Assembly (NCBI RefSeq): GCF_010731755.1
Contig: NZ_AP022589.1
Span: forward strand, 3,782,001-3,846,000
From: Mycolicibacter minnesotensis
Lineage (GTDB): Bacteria; Actinomycetota; Actinomycetes; Mycobacteriales; Mycobacteriaceae
Length of the DNA stretch: 64,000 nt
Reading direction: 5' to 3'
Shown here: positions 53,264 through 64,000 of the stretch, piece by piece
Layout: each line of letters begins with the position of its first letter
How positions within the stretch are numbered: the first letter of the stretch is position 1
Made by a program: the position numbers and the translations under genes
The notes under the pieces: model-generated
The model's database searches: none
The model's input: the letters and a program-made list of their open reading frames with translations, nothing else
Told to the model about the DNA's origin: nothing

Positions 53264-53760
53264 CCCCCACGCCGCGGCCTCCCATTCAGATCGCCTGGGT
53301 GACCAGCGACCTCGACGCCACCGAATCGACCCTGACCGCCCTGCTGGGCGCGCGCCGATGGGTCCGCATGCCGGGCGTGCACTTCGCCCCGGACGCCTGC
53401 AGTTACCTGGGCGAGCCGGCAGATTTCGTCGCCGACATCTCGCTGAGCTACGTCGGCGACATGCAATTGGAGCTGATCGCCCCGGTGCGCGGCCGCAGCC
53501 TCTACGACGACTTCCTGCGTGGCGGCGGGCCGGGCCTGCATCACGTCTGCATCGAGGCCGAGGACCCCAACGACTTCGAGGCTATGCTGAACGACGCCGC
53601 CGGGCGGGGCGCCCCGGTGGTTGCCCGGGGTGTCATGCCCGGCGGCATGCAATTCGCGTACGTCTCAGCTCCGGACGCGGGCATCCCCTACCTGGAGATC
53701 GCTTACATCCCCGCTGAGATCAGGTCCGTGTTCGAGTACATCAAACAGGAGCAGCGGTGA
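53260..53760 (+). CDS. VOC/glyoxalase-superfamily protein
   Basis: The 166-residue protein starts at an ATG overlapping the previous stop (ATGA). It has the beta-alpha-beta VOC layout ([56 protein letters not shown]) with His and Glu at metal-ligand positions. Substrate unknown. The GTG start of the following flavoprotein overlaps its stop, so it may supply or clear a product of that enzyme. Confidence 0.85.
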   Translation: MTPTPRPPIQIAWVTSDLDATESTLTALLGARRWVRMPGVHFAPDACSYLGEPADFVADISLSYVGDMQLELIAPVRGRSLYDDFLRGGGPGLHHVCIEAEDPNDFEAMLNDAAGRGAPVVARGVMPGGMQFAYVSAPDAGIPYLEIAYIPAEIRSVFEYIKQEQR

Positions 53761-55208
53761 GCACCCAGATCCCGGAAACCACCAGTGCCGAAGCGGTTTC
53801 GGAGTGGTCTGACGAGGTGGACGTCGTGGTGATCGGCTTCGGCATCGCCGGTGGCTGCGCGGCGGTCACGGCGGCGGCGGCCGGAGACCGGGTATTGGTA
53901 CTGGAGCGGGCCGCCGAAGCCGGCGGTACCACGTCCATGGCCGGCGGTCACTTCTACCTCGGCGGCGGTACCGCCGTCCAGCAGGCCACCGGGCATCCTG
54001 ACTCGGCCGAGGAGATGTACAAGTACCTCGTGGCGGTATCGCGCGAGCCCGAGCACGACAAGATCCGGGCCTACTGCGACGGCAGCGTCGAACACTTCAA
54101 CTGGCTCGAAGACCTGGGCATCGCCTTCGAGCGCAGCTACTACCCGGAGAAGGCGGTGATCCAGCCCAACACCGAGGGGCTGATGTTCACCGGCAACGAG
54201 AAGGTGTGGCCGTTTCTGAACGAGGCCGTTCCGGCCCCGCGCGGACACAAGGTCCCGGTGCCCGGCGACACCCAGGGCGCCAAGATGGCGATCGATCTGT
54301 TGCTCAAGCGGGCCGACAGCCTCGGGGTGGCGATCCGCTACGAGACCGGCGCCACCGGTCTGGTCACCGACGCCTCCGGTGCCGTCGTGGGCGTGGCATG
54401 GAAGCACTTCACCGAAAGTGGAGTCATCAAGGCGAAGTCGGTGGTGATCGCCGCCGGTGGCTTCGTGATGAACCCGGAGATGGTGGCGCAGCACACGCCC
54501 AAGCTGGCGGAGAAGCCTTTCGTACTGGGCAACACCTACGACGACGGCCTGGGCATCCGGATGGGTATCTCGGTGGGTGGTGCGACCAAGCACATGGACC
54601 AGATATTCATCACCGCGCCGGTCTATCCGCCCTCGATCCTGCTCACCGGGATCATCGTCAACAAAGAGGGCAAGCGCTTCGTCGCCGAGGACTCCTATCA
54701 CTCACGGACGTCGGGTTTCGTCATGGACCAACCGGACAGTGCGGCGTACCTGATCGTCGACGAGGAGCACATGCGCAAGCCGCAGGTGCCCTTGGTGCCG
54801 CTCATCGACGGCTGGGAAACGGTACCGGAAATGGAAGCCGCCCTGGGCATTCCGGAAGGAAACCTGGTGGCCACCCTGGATCGCTACAACACCTACGCGG
54901 CGCAGGGGGAGGACCCGGACTTCCACAAGCAGCCGCCGTTCCTCGCCCCGCAGGACACCGGGCCGTGGGGCGCGTTCGACCTGACTCTGGGCAAGGCGAT
55001 GTACGCCGGATTCACCATGGGCGGACTGGCCACCTCGGTGGACGGCGAAGTGCTGAATGCCGAGGGCCGCCCGGTACCGGGCCTGTATGCGGCCGGTGCC
55101 TGCGCGGCCAATATCGCCCAGGACGGCAAGGGCTATGCCAGCGGAACCCAGCTGGGGGAGGGCTCGTTCTTCGGCCGGCGCGCCGGGGCGCACGCGGCTG
55201 CTCGCTAG
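53757..55208 (+). CDS. FAD-dependent oxidoreductase (Rv1817/fumarate reductase-flavoprotein type)
   Basis: The 483-residue protein starts at GTG. It has the FAD-binding GFGIAGGCAAVTAAAAG motif near residue 26, the KSVVIAAGGFVMNPE loop and the C-terminal LYAAGACAANIAQDGKGYASGTQLGEGSFFGRRAG. These are features of the FAD_binding_2 family (3-ketosteroid dehydrogenase/fumarate reductase). It is the homologue of Rv1817. Ten bases separate its stop from the convergent bacA stop; the PE_PGRS33 gene found here in M. tuberculosis is absent. Confidence 0.92.
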   Translation: MSTQIPETTSAEAVSEWSDEVDVVVIGFGIAGGCAAVTAAAAGDRVLVLERAAEAGGTTSMAGGHFYLGGGTAVQQATGHPDSAEEMYKYLVAVSREPEHDKIRAYCDGSVEHFNWLEDLGIAFERSYYPEKAVIQPNTEGLMFTGNEKVWPFLNEAVPAPRGHKVPVPGDTQGAKMAIDLLLKRADSLGVAIRYETGATGLVTDASGAVVGVAWKHFTESGVIKAKSVVIAAGGFVMNPEMVAQHTPKLAEKPFVLGNTYDDGLGIRMGISVGGATKHMDQIFITAPVYPPSILLTGIIVNKEGKRFVAEDSYHSRTSGFVMDQPDSAAYLIVDEEHMRKPQVPLVPLIDGWETVPEMEAALGIPEGNLVATLDRYNTYAAQGEDPDFHKQPPFLAPQDTGPWGAFDLTLGKAMYAGFTMGGLATSVDGEVLNAEGRPVPGLYAAGACAANIAQDGKGYASGTQLGEGSFFGRRAGAHAAAR

Positions 55209-55218
55209 AGCGGGCTTC

Positions 55219-57153
55219 TTAGACCGGGCTGAGGTCCCAGCGGCCCTGGCCGAGCAGTTCGAGCACGTGGCGATGGTGCTGGCGGACGGTGTGTCGATGG
55301 CTCACGCTGACCAGAATGGTATCGGGCAGTTCGGTGCGCAGCAGCCGGTACAGGGTCAGCTCCAGCCCCTCGTCCAGCGCTGACGTCGACTCGTCGAGGA
55401 ACACGGCTTTGGGCCGGGTCAACAGGATTCGGGCGAACGCCACCCGCTGCTGCTCGCCGGGTGAGAGCACCTTGGCCCAGTCGTCGACTTCGTCGAGCCG
55501 CTCGACCAGGTTCGGCAGGGCCACCTTGTTCAACGCCTCATCGATCGCGGCGTCAGACACCTCGCCCACCGCCAGCGGGTAGGACACGACGGTGCGCAGG
55601 TCGCCCAGCGGGATATAGGGCAGCTGCGAGATGAACATGGTGGCGTTGGCCGCATCGGGTCGGCGCAGGGTGCCCGAGGCGTACGGCCACAGTTGAGCCA
55701 GGCTGCGCAGCAACGTGGTCTTGCCGCTGCCCGACGGGCCCGCGATCATCAGCGCGTCGCCGGCGCTCAGCTGCACGTCGAGTGCCTCGATCAGCGGGAC
55801 GCCGTCAGGGCTGCGCACCTCGACGCCCTCCAGCGCCACGCTGTCGTCAGGGCTGGGTTTGACCAGCAGCTCGGGCAGCTCCCTGGCCTCGCGATTGGCC
55901 TCAAGCAACCCGTGCAGCCGGATGATCGAGGCACGGTAGCCGGCGAAGTTGTCATAGGCATTGCGGAAGAACGACAGTGAATCGGAAATGCTGCCGAACG
56001 CCGACGCGGTCTGCGCGACCCCGCCGAACATGATCTGTCCGTCGAACAGGCGCGGCGCCTGGATCACCCAGGGCAGCGGCACGATCGCCTGGCTCACCGA
56101 CAGGTTCCAGCCGGCGAACCCGATGGTTCGGTTCACGAACGCCAGGTAGTTCGCGACGATGGCGCGGAACCTGGTCCGCAACTGAACCCGCTCGGCGAGC
56201 TCGCCCCGGTAGAACGCGACCGATTCGGCCGCGTCGCGAACCCGCACCAGCGCGTAGCGGAAGGCGGCGTTGGTGAGCTCGTTGCGGAAACTCAGCCGGA
56301 TCAGGGGCCGGCCGATCCAGAACGCGACGATCGTCGCGACGGTCACATAGACCAGCACGATCAGGAACATCGCGCGCGGGATGTCGAAACCGAAGACGGT
56401 CAGGGTGCCAGACAGGTTCCACAAGATCGCGGTGAAGGACACCACGGTGACCATGGACTGCACGGCGCCGAACAGCAGTGTGCTGCCGGTGCTGTTGGCC
56501 GGGGCGTTCACGCTGGCGCCGTTGCCCGCGGTGAAGATGTCGATGTCCTGCTGAATGCGCTGGTCGGGGTTGTCGATGGCGCCTTCGATGGCCTCGCCCA
56601 CCGCCGGGTCCAGCGGCGTGGTGACGAAGCGGGACCGGTAGTAGGCCCGGCCGTCCAGCCAGTCGCCCGTGAGCCGTTCGGTGAGCCAGATCCGCCAATT
56701 CACCATGAAGTGCTGGGTCAGGTAGATGTCGAGCATCACCCGTGCCACATGCAGCACCGCCATCACGCTGAAGATCGCGATCGACATCCAGAATCCGTGC
56801 ACACCAGACGCTCTGACGGCGTCATCGCCGCCCGCGGCGCCCTGGAACGCGGTCTGCAGCGACGAATACAGGTCGTTGCCCTGGAAGCTGAACAACACGT
56901 TGAGCCGGACCGCGGTGATCACCGACAGCAGCAGCACACCCAGCATCACCCAGACCCGGACGCTGTCGCGTCCGGTGAAGTACGGGCCGCTGATCTCCCA
57001 GAACTGGCGGCCCCACCGGGTGCTGACCCGCAGCACCGCCGCCACGGCCAGCACCCCGACGGCACTGATGGTCCAGGCCAGCGCAATCCACACCAGAGAA
57101 TCGGGCAGCGCATGCGCCCAGTCGATGGATGGATTGAACAGCTTCGAGTCCAC
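55219..57153 (-). CDS. bacA: SbmA/BacA-like ABC importer (Rv1819c)
   Basis: The 644-residue fused permease-ATPase starts at GTG. Six membrane helices of the SbmA_BacA type occupy residues 1-400 ([34 protein letters not shown], and so on). A nucleotide-binding domain follows: Walker [10 protein letters not shown], signature [13 protein letters not shown], Walker [14 protein letters not shown]. Rv1819c imports vitamin B12, antimicrobial peptides and other hydrophilic compounds. It is divergent from secA2 by about 180 bp. Confidence 0.95.
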   Translation of the reverse strand: MDSKLFNPSIDWAHALPDSLVWIALAWTISAVGVLAVAAVLRVSTRWGRQFWEISGPYFTGRDSVRVWVMLGVLLLSVITAVRLNVLFSFQGNDLYSSLQTAFQGAAGGDDAVRASGVHGFWMSIAIFSVMAVLHVARVMLDIYLTQHFMVNWRIWLTERLTGDWLDGRAYYRSRFVTTPLDPAVGEAIEGAIDNPDQRIQQDIDIFTAGNGASVNAPANSTGSTLLFGAVQSMVTVVSFTAILWNLSGTLTVFGFDIPRAMFLIVLVYVTVATIVAFWIGRPLIRLSFRNELTNAAFRYALVRVRDAAESVAFYRGELAERVQLRTRFRAIVANYLAFVNRTIGFAGWNLSVSQAIVPLPWVIQAPRLFDGQIMFGGVAQTASAFGSISDSLSFFRNAYDNFAGYRASIIRLHGLLEANREARELPELLVKPSPDDSVALEGVEVRSPDGVPLIEALDVQLSAGDALMIAGPSGSGKTTLLRSLAQLWPYASGTLRRPDAANATMFISQLPYIPLGDLRTVVSYPLAVGEVSDAAIDEALNKVALPNLVERLDEVDDWAKVLSPGEQQRVAFARILLTRPKAVFLDESTSALDEGLELTLYRLLRTELPDTILVSVSHRHTVRQHHRHVLELLGQGRWDLSPV

Positions 57154-57335
57154 TATCGATGTCTCCTTGCCGTCCCTATCGCCGGAACCGCGTCGCGGCC
57201 GATCAACGAATCGAGAACCCCGTGCGAAACCTACCGCAGGGGAGTCGCGTCGCGCCGGGTGAGATTGCCGCAGCGCCCCGCCGACGCGGTGGTGCCCCCG
57301 GCTCGCAGGCGGTGGCTACCGCGTACCGTTGTGCT

Positions 57336-59696
57336 GTGGCTAACACCTCCAAGACTGACTCCGGAACGCGAACCAAGTCGGGTCGCCTCAGCGGGAGATT
57401 CTGGAAACTGCTGGGCGCCAGCACCGAAAAGAACCAGAGTCGTTCGATGGCCGAAGTCACGGCCGCCGCCGAGTACGCCGAGAAGGCCGCTGGGCTCGAC
57501 GACGAGCAGCTGCTCAAAGCTGCGCAACTGCTCAAGCTGAAGGACCTGGCCGACGCCTCCGACATCCCGCAGTTCCTGGCGATCGCCCGCGAGGCCGCCG
57601 AACGCAGCATCGGACAGCGTCCGTTCGACGTCCAGCTGCAGGGCGCGCTGCGGATGCTGGCCGGGGATGTGGTCGAGATGGCCACCGGCGAAGGCAAGAC
57701 ACTCTCAGGCGCCATCGCGGCCGCCGGCTACGCCATCGGTGGCCGGCACGTGCATGTGGTGACCATCAACGACTACCTGGCCCGCCGCGACGCCGAGTGG
57801 ATGGGCCCGCTGCTGGAGGCACTCGGCGTCACCGTCGGATGGATCACCGAGGAGTCCACACCAGACGAACGCCGCGCGGCTTACCAGTGTGACGTCACCT
57901 ACGCGTCGGTCAACGAGATCGGCTTCGATGTGCTGCGTGATCAGCTGGTCACCGACGTCGACGACTTGGTGTCGCCCAACCCCGACGTCGCGCTGATCGA
58001 CGAGGCCGACTCCGTGCTGGTCGACGAGGCACTGGTGCCGCTGGTGCTGGCCGGCACCACCCACCGCGAGACCCCGCGGATGGAGATCGTCGATCTGGTC
58101 GGCCGCCTTAAGCCCGGGGTGGACTACGACTCCGACGAGGACCGCCGCAATATCCATCTCACCGATGTGGGTGCCCGCAAGGTGGAGAAGGCGCTCGGCG
58201 GAATCGACCTGTACTCCGAGGAGCATGTGGTCTCCACGCTGACCGAGATCAACGTGGCGCTACATGCCCACGTGCTGCTGCAGCGCGACGTGCACTACAT
58301 CGTGCGCGACGGCAAGGTGCAGTTGATCAACGCCTCGCGCGGCCGGATCGCCGCCCTGCAGCGCTGGCCGGACGGCCTGCAAGCCGCGGTGGAGGCCAAA
58401 GAGGGCATCGAGACCACCGAGACCGGCGAGGTGCTCGACACCATCACGGTGCAGGCCCTGGTCAACCGGTACCCCACCGTGTGTGGCATGACCGGGACGG
58501 CACTGGCGGCCGGGGAGCAGCTGCGGCAGTTCTACCAGCTCGGCGTCTCACCGATCCCGCCGAACATGCCCAACATCCGTGAAGATGAGGCGGACCGGGT
58601 ATACATCACCGCTGCGGCAAAAAACGATGCGATTGTGGCCCACATCGTCGAGGTGCACGCCACCGGACAGCCCGTGCTCGTAGGCACCCACGACGTGGCG
58701 GAGTCCGAAGAACTGTACGAGCGCCTGCGTAAGCGCGGCGTTCCGGCGGTGGTCCTCAATGCCAAGAACGACGCCGAAGAGGCCACCGTGATCGCCGAGG
58801 CCGGCAAGCTCGGGGCGGTCACCGTCTCCACCCAGATGGCCGGGCGGGGCACCGACATCCGGCTGGGTGGTTCCTCGGAAACGCAAGCGGCCGATCATGA
58901 TGCGGTGGTCGAACTGGGCGGGCTGCACGTCATCGGAACCGGCCGTCAGCACACCCAGCGCCTCGACAACCAGTTGCGCGGTCGGGCCGGCCGCCAGGGC
59001 GACCCGGGATCCTCGGTGTTCTTCTCCAGCTGGGAAGACGATGTCGCCGCGACCAACCTGGAAGACAACAAACTGCCCACCGAGACCGACGATGATGGTC
59101 GCATCGTGAGCCCGAAGGCCTCCGGTCTGCTCGACCACGCGCAGCGCATCGCCGAGGGCAAACTGCTCGACATCCACGCCAATACCTGGCGCTACAACCA
59201 GTTGATCGCCCAGCAGCGCACCATCATCGTGGAGCGCCGCAACACGCTGTTGTCCACCCCGGCCGCCCGCGAGGAGCTTGCCGAGCTCACTCCCAAGCGC
59301 TACGCGGAGCTCAAGGAGCAGCTGGGGGAGGACGGCGAGGCCAAGCTGGAGAAGATCTGCCGTCTGATCATGCTCTACCACCTGGACCGCGGGTGGGCTG
59401 ACCACCTCGCCTTCCTGGCCGACATCCGGGAGAGCATCCACCTGCGCGCGTTGGGCCGGCAGAATCCCCTCGACGAATTCCACCGGATGGCGCTGGACGC
59501 CTTCGCCTCGCTGGCCGCCGACGCCATTGAGGCATCCCAGCAGACCCTGGAGACGTCGGACGCGATCGAGTCGGAGCCCGGCATCGACTTGTCCAAGCTG
59601 GCGCGCCCCACCTCGACGTGGACCTACATGGTCCGGGACAACCCGCTGAGCGACGACAGCATGGACGCGCTGAGTCTGCCCGGGATCTTCCGCTAG
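57336..59696 (+). CDS. secA2: Accessory Sec ATPase SecA2
   Basis: The 786-residue protein starts at GTG 57336 ([10 protein letters not shown]), the length expected of non-tuberculous SecA2. Walker A ATGEGKT is at residues 116-122, DEAD-like is LIDEADSVL, and the [15 protein letters not shown] motif precedes [15 protein letters not shown]. It lacks the C-terminal zinc and linker tail of SecA1 and ends in [17 protein letters not shown], as in SecA2. It exports a subset of proteins such as SodA. The longer frame from 57159 is not family-like. Confidence 0.96.
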   Translation: MANTSKTDSGTRTKSGRLSGRFWKLLGASTEKNQSRSMAEVTAAAEYAEKAAGLDDEQLLKAAQLLKLKDLADASDIPQFLAIAREAAERSIGQRPFDVQLQGALRMLAGDVVEMATGEGKTLSGAIAAAGYAIGGRHVHVVTINDYLARRDAEWMGPLLEALGVTVGWITEESTPDERRAAYQCDVTYASVNEIGFDVLRDQLVTDVDDLVSPNPDVALIDEADSVLVDEALVPLVLAGTTHRETPRMEIVDLVGRLKPGVDYDSDEDRRNIHLTDVGARKVEKALGGIDLYSEEHVVSTLTEINVALHAHVLLQRDVHYIVRDGKVQLINASRGRIAALQRWPDGLQAAVEAKEGIETTETGEVLDTITVQALVNRYPTVCGMTGTALAAGEQLRQFYQLGVSPIPPNMPNIREDEADRVYITAAAKNDAIVAHIVEVHATGQPVLVGTHDVAESEELYERLRKRGVPAVVLNAKNDAEEATVIAEAGKLGAVTVSTQMAGRGTDIRLGGSSETQAADHDAVVELGGLHVIGTGRQHTQRLDNQLRGRAGRQGDPGSSVFFSSWEDDVAATNLEDNKLPTETDDDGRIVSPKASGLLDHAQRIAEGKLLDIHANTWRYNQLIAQQRTIIVERRNTLLSTPAAREELAELTPKRYAELKEQLGEDGEAKLEKICRLIMLYHLDRGWADHLAFLADIRESIHLRALGRQNPLDEFHRMALDAFASLAADAIEASQQTLETSDAIESEPGIDLSKLARPTSTWTYMVRDNPLSDDSMDALSLPGIFR

Positions 59697-59705
59697 GGGG
59701 TCGCT

Positions 59706-60308
59706 ATGACTGTCGGGTCCGGATCCGATCGCGTTCAGGACCGGGTGCTCACCGTGCCCAACATCATCAGCGTGGCTCGCCTCGGCCTGATCGGCGTCTT
59801 TCTGTACCTGCTGCTGATCGCGCGGGCCGACGGGCCCGCCGTGGCGGTACTGATGCTCAGCGGTGCCTCCGACTGGGCCGACGGCAAAGTGGCTCGGCTG
59901 TTCAATCAGTACTCGAAGCTGGGGGCCCTGCTCGACCCGGCGATCGACCGGCTCTACATGCTGGCGATTCCGGTGGCGTTCGGCGTGCGGGGCCTGGTGC
60001 CCTGGTGGATCATCGGCGTTCTGTTGGCCCGGGATCTGCTGCTTGCGGCCACCCTGCCGGCGTTGCGCAGTCGCGGCCTGACGGCCCTGCCGGTGACGTA
60101 CGTGGGCAAAGCGGGCACCTTCGCCCTGATGTCGGCGTTCCCGCTGATCCTGCTGGGGCAGTGGGACACCCTGGCCAGTCGGGTGGTGCTGTCGGCCGGA
60201 TGGGGCTTCCTGATCTGGGGACTGGGCATGTACCTGTGGGCCTTCGTGCTGTATCTGATCCAGGTGACGCTGGTGGTCCGCAGGATGCCGAAGGTCAGCG
60301 GTGGCTGA
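59706..60308 (+). CDS. pgsA2: CDP-alcohol phosphatidyltransferase PgsA2
   Basis: The 200-residue membrane protein has the CDP-alcohol motif [26 protein letters not shown], that is DxxDGxxARx8GxxxDxxxD, near residues 57-82. About five hydrophobic segments are present. It is the homologue of Rv1822; it likely makes a phosphatidyl-glycerol-type phospholipid, although substrate identity for PgsA2 is not settled. It starts nine bases after secA2 and overlaps the next gene by eight. Confidence 0.93.
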   Translation: MTVGSGSDRVQDRVLTVPNIISVARLGLIGVFLYLLLIARADGPAVAVLMLSGASDWADGKVARLFNQYSKLGALLDPAIDRLYMLAIPVAFGVRGLVPWWIIGVLLARDLLLAATLPALRSRGLTALPVTYVGKAGTFALMSAFPLILLGQWDTLASRVVLSAGWGFLIWGLGMYLWAFVLYLIQVTLVVRRMPKVSGG

Positions 60309-61233
60309 ACCGTTCTTCGCCCTGAGCGGCTACGACTCCCAGGGCTTCGCCGGCGCCCACGAGGCCGGCCGCCCGCGCACGTTCGCGGTACCTTCGCTGC
60401 TGCGCTCGCTGTTGTCCGAACACCTCGACCCCGGCTACGCGGCGGCGGCCGCCCGGCGTCGGCGCCGTGCCGCGCCGCTGCCCGCCAGAACCCGCGTGGC
60501 GGGATGGGCATGGAAGGCGATGGCGGCGCTGCTGGTGGCGACCGTGTTCGCCATCGGTGTAGCCCAGGCCCGCTCCGTGGCCCCCGGGGTGCGTGACGCC
60601 CAACAGGTGCTGGCCGCGAACGTCCGAGCGGCCGAAAAGGCCACCGGCACCCTCGCCGACAAACGGGACACCTACGCCAACCAAGTCGATGACTCACAAC
60701 GGCACCGGCTGGCCGACGATGCCCAGGGCCAGCGGGTGCTGGCCGGCCTGGACGCGCTGAGTCTGGAGTCCGCCAGCACCCAGGTGACCGGCCCCGGGGT
60801 GGTCGTCACCGTGACGGACCCCGGCGCCGGGCGAAACCTCTCTGATGCCTCCAAACAGCGCGTGTCGGGCAGTCAGCAGATCATCTTGGACCGCGACCTG
60901 CAGCTGGTGGTCAACTCGCTGTGGGCCAGCGGGGCGGAGGCGATCGCGGTCGGCGATGTACGCATCGGTCCCAACGTCACGATCCGTCAGGCCGGGGGCG
61001 CCATCCTGGTCGACAACAAGCCGATCAGCAGTCCCTACGCATTGCAGGCCATCGGTCCGCCACGCGAGTTGCGCGAGACCTTCGACCGCAGTCCCGGTCT
61101 GTACCGGCTACGTCTGCTCGAAGCCTCCTACGGGGTGGGGGTGCGGGTCGACGGCCGCAGCTCGGCCGACCTGACCCTGCCGGCGGGATCGGTACGAGAT
61201 GTCCGATTTGCCAAACAGATCGGGGCATCGTGA
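60301..61233 (+). CDS. DUF881 membrane protein (Rv1823-like)
   Basis: The 310-residue protein has a basic cytosolic N-terminus, one membrane helix at about residues 73-90 ([18 protein letters not shown]), a coiled-coil-like segment and the DUF881 domain ([42 protein letters not shown]). The second DUF881 protein is at 61652. The Rv1823-Rv1824-Rv1825 set is conserved in actinobacteria and has been associated with divisome or envelope functions. Start overlaps pgsA2. Confidence 0.9.
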   Translation: MAEPFFALSGYDSQGFAGAHEAGRPRTFAVPSLLRSLLSEHLDPGYAAAAARRRRRAAPLPARTRVAGWAWKAMAALLVATVFAIGVAQARSVAPGVRDAQQVLAANVRAAEKATGTLADKRDTYANQVDDSQRHRLADDAQGQRVLAGLDALSLESASTQVTGPGVVVTVTDPGAGRNLSDASKQRVSGSQQIILDRDLQLVVNSLWASGAEAIAVGDVRIGPNVTIRQAGGAILVDNKPISSPYALQAIGPPRELRETFDRSPGLYRLRLLEASYGVGVRVDGRSSADLTLPAGSVRDVRFAKQIGAS

Positions 61234-61314
61234 CGCAAGCTTGCGCTGCGGGGCGCGGCGCTGCCGGTGTCGCGGCCGGCTGGGTGCGGTTCGGGAGGCT
61301 GGGGTGATTGCACA

Positions 61315-61647
61315 ATGATCGGTATCGCTGCACTGATCGCCGGCATTGTGCTGGGACTGGTCTTTCACCCCAGCGTGCCGGAAGTGGTTCAGCCCTATCT
61401 GCCGATCGCAGTGGTGGCGGCATTGGATGCGGTGTTCGGCGGCCTACGCGCCTACCTGGAGCGGATCTTCGACGCGAAGGTATTCGTCGTGTCGTTCGTC
61501 TTCAACGTCCTGGTGGCCGCCCTGCTGGTCTATCTCGGTGACCAACTGGGCGTCGGCACCCAGTTGTCGACCGCGATCATCGTGGTGTTGGGCATCCGGA
61601 TCTTCGGCAACGCGGCGGCGTTGCGGCGACGGCTGTTCGGAGCCTGA
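61315..61647 (+). CDS. Small basic membrane protein, DUF1290 (Rv1824-like)
   Basis: The 110-residue protein is read from ATG 61315 (MIGIAALIAGIVLGLVFHP). Three hydrophobic helices are visible, with the LPIAVVAALDAVFGGLRAYLE motif of the small basic protein family. It lies between two DUF881 genes, as in M. tuberculosis. The 81-bp gap upstream holds no gene. It probably works with the DUF881 proteins at the membrane. Confidence 0.9.
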   Translation: MIGIAALIAGIVLGLVFHPSVPEVVQPYLPIAVVAALDAVFGGLRAYLERIFDAKVFVVSFVFNVLVAALLVYLGDQLGVGTQLSTAIIVVLGIRIFGNAAALRRRLFGA

Positions 61648-61651
61648 CCCG

Positions 61652-62422
61652 ATGAGTAGCACCGATCCGGAGCCGCACGGCAGACACGAACTGCCGCAGT
61701 CGGCCCGGCCCGACAGTGCGCCGCCGCCGGGCCGGTCCGGTCCGCTGTTCAGCGTGCTGGGGCTGCTGCTGTGCCTGCTGCTGGGGGTGGCGATTGTCAC
61801 TCAGGTACGCCAGAACGATTCCGAAGACGCCTTGGAGACGGCTCGGCCCGCCGACCTCTTGGTGCTGCTGGATTCGCTGCGTCAACGCGAAGCCACCCTG
61901 GGCACCGAGGTCGCCGAGCTACAGCAAACGCTCGACGCGCTGCAGAAGTCCGGGAGCAGTGATCAGGCCGCCATCGAAAACGCCCAGGCCCGGCTCGCCG
62001 CCCTGGCCATCATGATCGGCACTGTGGGCGCGATCGGGCCCGGCGTCGTGATCACCATCGACGACTCCGCCCGCGGTGTCGCACCCGAGACCATGCTCGA
62101 TGTGATCAACGAGCTGCGGGCGGCCGGCGCCGAGGCCATCGAGGTCCGCGACGGCACCAAGGCGGTGCGCATCGGTGTGGACTCGTGGGTGGCGGGCGCG
62201 TCCGGCGCGGTGGAATTCGATGGGACCGTGCTGACGCCTCCGTATTCGGTTCTGGCGATTGGCGATCCGCCGACTTTGGCGGCTGCCATGAACATTCCCG
62301 GCGGGGCCGTCGACAGCGTCAGGCGGCTCGGCGGGGCGATGACGGTGCAGCAGGCGGACCGCGTTGAGGTGACCGTGTTGCGGCAACCGAAACCACGCCA
62401 ATACGCTCAGCCAGTCAAGTGA
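61652..62422 (+). CDS. DUF881 membrane protein (Rv1825-like)
   Basis: The 256-residue protein is read from ATG 61652 ([15 protein letters not shown]). One membrane helix lies at residues 31-51 ([21 protein letters not shown]), then a coiled coil ([25 protein letters not shown]) and the DUF881 domain ([39 protein letters not shown]). It is paralogous to the 60301 protein. It is followed by gcvH 28 bp later. Confidence 0.9.
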   Translation: MSSTDPEPHGRHELPQSARPDSAPPPGRSGPLFSVLGLLLCLLLGVAIVTQVRQNDSEDALETARPADLLVLLDSLRQREATLGTEVAELQQTLDALQKSGSSDQAAIENAQARLAALAIMIGTVGAIGPGVVITIDDSARGVAPETMLDVINELRAAGAEAIEVRDGTKAVRIGVDSWVAGASGAVEFDGTVLTPPYSVLAIGDPPTLAAAMNIPGGAVDSVRRLGGAMTVQQADRVEVTVLRQPKPRQYAQPVK

Positions 62423-62450
62423 GCCCGACAGCGCAAGGAGCACGATCACC

Positions 62451-62864
62451 GTGAGTTCGGAAAGTTCAGTTCCGTCCGACCTGTATTACACCGCGGAGCA
62501 CGAGTGGGTTCGCCGCACCGGACCCGACGCCGTCCGGGTGGGCATCACCGATTTCGCGCAGGCGGCGCTGGGCGATGTGGTTTTCGTTCAGCTACCTGCA
62601 GTGGGCACCGAGGTGACCGCCGGCGAAGCTTTCGGCGAGGTGGAGTCGACCAAATCCGTTTCCGACCTCTACGCGCCGATCACCGCCTCGGTGATCGCTG
62701 TCAACGCCGAGCTGGACGCGAACCCGCAGCTGGTGAACTCCGACCCGTACGGCGCGGGTTGGCTGCTGGAACTTCAGGTGGCAAACGCGGATTCGGCGGG
62801 CCTAGACCAGAGTCTGGCGGGGCTGCTGAGCACCGAGGCCTACCGGGCGACGTTGTCGGAATGA
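62451..62864 (+). CDS. gcvH: Glycine cleavage system H protein
   Basis: The 137-residue protein starts at GTG. The lipoyl attachment Lys is K68 in [28 protein letters not shown] is the standard N-terminus, and [13 protein letters not shown] forms the barrel core. It carries the aminomethyl group between the P, T and L proteins of glycine cleavage. It sits before garA, as in M. tuberculosis Rv1826-Rv1827. Confidence 0.97.
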   Translation: MSSESSVPSDLYYTAEHEWVRRTGPDAVRVGITDFAQAALGDVVFVQLPAVGTEVTAGEAFGEVESTKSVSDLYAPITASVIAVNAELDANPQLVNSDPYGAGWLLELQVANADSAGLDQSLAGLLSTEAYRATLSE

Positions 62865-63039
62865 CGGTTGCTAGCCTGCCTGCCGGGACGCGCCGGGCAT
62901 CCGGCGACACGATCCCGCGGTGCGGGGGACATGACGTACCGCTGCGCGGTACGGTCGACTCAACGATTCGGGGTTGGGCGCCACAGATGTCCGGCAGGTG
63001 CGACCAGGTAGCAGATCAGCGGCCAGTGAGGAGTAGTGC

Positions 63040-63525
63040 GTGACGGAGAAGGACCCGGCGACGGGGCAAGACCAGTTGGGCGATGAGGTCACCGCGGAAA
63101 CCACATCGGTTTTCCGCGCCGACTTTCTGAGCGAACTCGACGCTCCCGCGCAGGCGGGCGGCGACAGCCTGACCTCGGGTGTGGAGGGGCTGCCTGCGGG
63201 TTCCGCGCTGCTGGTCGTCAAGCGTGGACCCAACGCCGGATCGCGATTCCTGCTTGACCAGCCTGTCACCGCAGCGGGTCGGCATCCCGACAGCGACATC
63301 TTCCTCGATGACGTCACCGTGAGTCGCCGTCATGCCGAGTTCCGGCTGGAGGGCAACGAGTTTCAGGTCGTCGACGTCGGCAGCCTCAACGGCACCTACG
63401 TCAACCGGGAGCCGGTCGATTCGGCTGTCCTGGTCAATGGTGACGAGGTCCAGGTCGGCAAGTTCCGCCTGGTATTCCTGACCGGCCCGAAGACGGCTGA
63501 GACCGAGGCCGGGCCGGGCAGCTAG
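63040..63525 (+). CDS. garA: FHA-domain metabolic regulator GarA
   Basis: The 161-residue protein starts at GTG. The N-terminal [11 protein letters not shown] motif has T21 and T22, the sites phosphorylated by PknB/PknG in M. tuberculosis GarA. The FHA domain has [24 protein letters not shown] and [12 protein letters not shown], binding phospho-Thr. Unphosphorylated GarA inhibits alpha-ketoglutarate dehydrogenase and activates glutamate enzymes. The 175-bp gap upstream is free of genes and should hold its promoter. Confidence 0.97.
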   Translation: MTEKDPATGQDQLGDEVTAETTSVFRADFLSELDAPAQAGGDSLTSGVEGLPAGSALLVVKRGPNAGSRFLLDQPVTAAGRHPDSDIFLDDVTVSRRHAEFRLEGNEFQVVDVGSLNGTYVNREPVDSAVLVNGDEVQVGKFRLVFLTGPKTAETEAGPGS

Positions 63526-64000
63526 TGAGCGCGCCTGACAGCCCTGAACTGGCCGGGATGTCGATCGGAGCGGTACTGGATCTGCTCCGCCCGGATTTTC
63601 CCGACGTTACGGTCTCCAAGATTCGTTTTCTGGAGACCGAGGGGCTGGTCATGCCGCAGCGTGCGGCGTCAGGCTATCGGCGGTTCAGCGCGTACGACTG
63701 CGCTCGGTTGCGCTACGTGCTGACCGCGCAACGCGATCACTACCTGCCGCTGAAGGTGATCAAGGCGCGGCTGGATGCCGAACCGGACGGGGCACTGCCC
63801 TCGGCCGAGTCGCCGTATCCCACGCCGCGACTGGTGGCGGCCGGGGGAGAGCGCAGCCAACGCGGGGCGGCTCTCCCGGTGCCACCCCGCCAGGTGCGGC
63901 TGAGTCGGGAGGACCTCCTGGCTCGCTCGGGTGGCGATGACGCACTGCTGACAGCACTGGTCAGATCCGGTGTGATCAACGCCGGGCCCGGCGGCCTGTT
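63525..64000 (+). CDS. MerR-family regulator (Rv1828-like), cut by window end
   Basis: The frame runs from GTG 63525, which shares one base with the garA stop, to the window edge (158 codons). The N-terminus has a MerR winged helix: [31 protein letters not shown], then [17 protein letters not shown]. It matches Rv1828, a MerR-type DNA-binding protein conserved next to garA. The 3' end is missing. Confidence 0.93.
   Translation, partial: MSAPDSPELAGMSIGAVLDLLRPDFPDVTVSKIRFLETEGLVMPQRAASGYRRFSAYDCARLRYVLTAQRDHYLPLKVIKARLDAEPDGALPSAESPYPTPRLVAAGGERSQRGAALPVPPRQVRLSREDLLARSGGDDALLTALVRSGVINAGPGGL

Noticed and set aside
1..64000. tRNA, rRNA and insertion sequences
   Set aside because: No cloverleaf, rRNA core or transposase sequence was recognised on reading. 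A tRNAscan or ISfinder search was not possible.

Overview
The window is high-GC actinobacterial DNA from a slow-growing non-tuberculous mycobacterium. The evidence is a complete ESX-5 type VII secretion locus (so far known only from slow growers), PE, PPE and PGRS proteins, DUF732 and F420-dependent families, and a right-hand third that follows the order of M. tuberculosis Rv1811-Rv1828. A PGRS protein without a PE domain and the absence of Rv1816 and PE_PGRS33 (Rv1818c) argue against the M. tuberculosis complex. A species such as those of the M. terrae/Mycolicibacter group is plausible, but that is inference. No rRNA, tRNA, CRISPR array, transposase or prophage was recognised.

Left part (1-31 kb) is a mosaic of metabolic and envelope genes. 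First comes a minus-strand cluster of a PEP-utilising phosphotransferase-like enzyme (cut by the window edge), an LLM-type F420 oxidoreductase and an unrecognised protein, divergent from a TetR regulator. Then follow a secreted PGRS protein with a degenerate secreted protease-fold protein, two molybdopterin oxidoreductases (one fused to a cytochrome b561-like membrane domain), an MpaB-type oxygenase, a second LLM enzyme, TspO and a Pif1-like helicase carrying a BRCT domain. Next are an M15/VanY-like cell-wall protein, NAD-malic enzyme, two DUF732 proteins, a RecB-like nuclease, a methyltransferase and an NlpC/P60-like protein. At 25-30.7 kb lies a compact beta-oxidation-like cluster (acyl-CoA dehydrogenase, SDR, thiolase, acyl-CoA dehydrogenase, GntR regulator) with a perfect palindrome in its divergent promoter. 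A lipoprotein ending in Pro-Ala-Ile repeats and remnants of a cytochrome gene close this part.

Middle part (32-48.2 kb) is the ESX-5 locus: eccB5-eccC5, a strong hairpin, PE-esxM-esxN, espG5, eccD5-mycP5-eccE5-eccA5, then a second PE-esxM-esxN cassette. The core genes overlap start-to-stop and are probably co-translated. The two esxM-esxN pairs are nearly identical in DNA over about 660 bp including the downstream hairpin, while the PE genes before them have diverged, which points to gene conversion.

From 48.3 kb an M-box (Mg2+-sensing) riboswitch begins just after a promoter-like -10. It opens an approximately 620-nt structured leader, with a possible 24-codon leader peptide, ahead of a PPE-SVP gene and mgtC. 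This links an ESX-5-type substrate to magnesium supply.

Right part (50-64 kb) continues with an Erg3-like desaturase, a lectin-LysM protein, an Rv1815-like protease, a VOC protein, an FAD flavoprotein (Rv1817-like), bacA on the opposite strand, secA2, pgsA2, the Rv1823-Rv1824-Rv1825 membrane cluster, gcvH, garA and the start of the MerR gene Rv1828.
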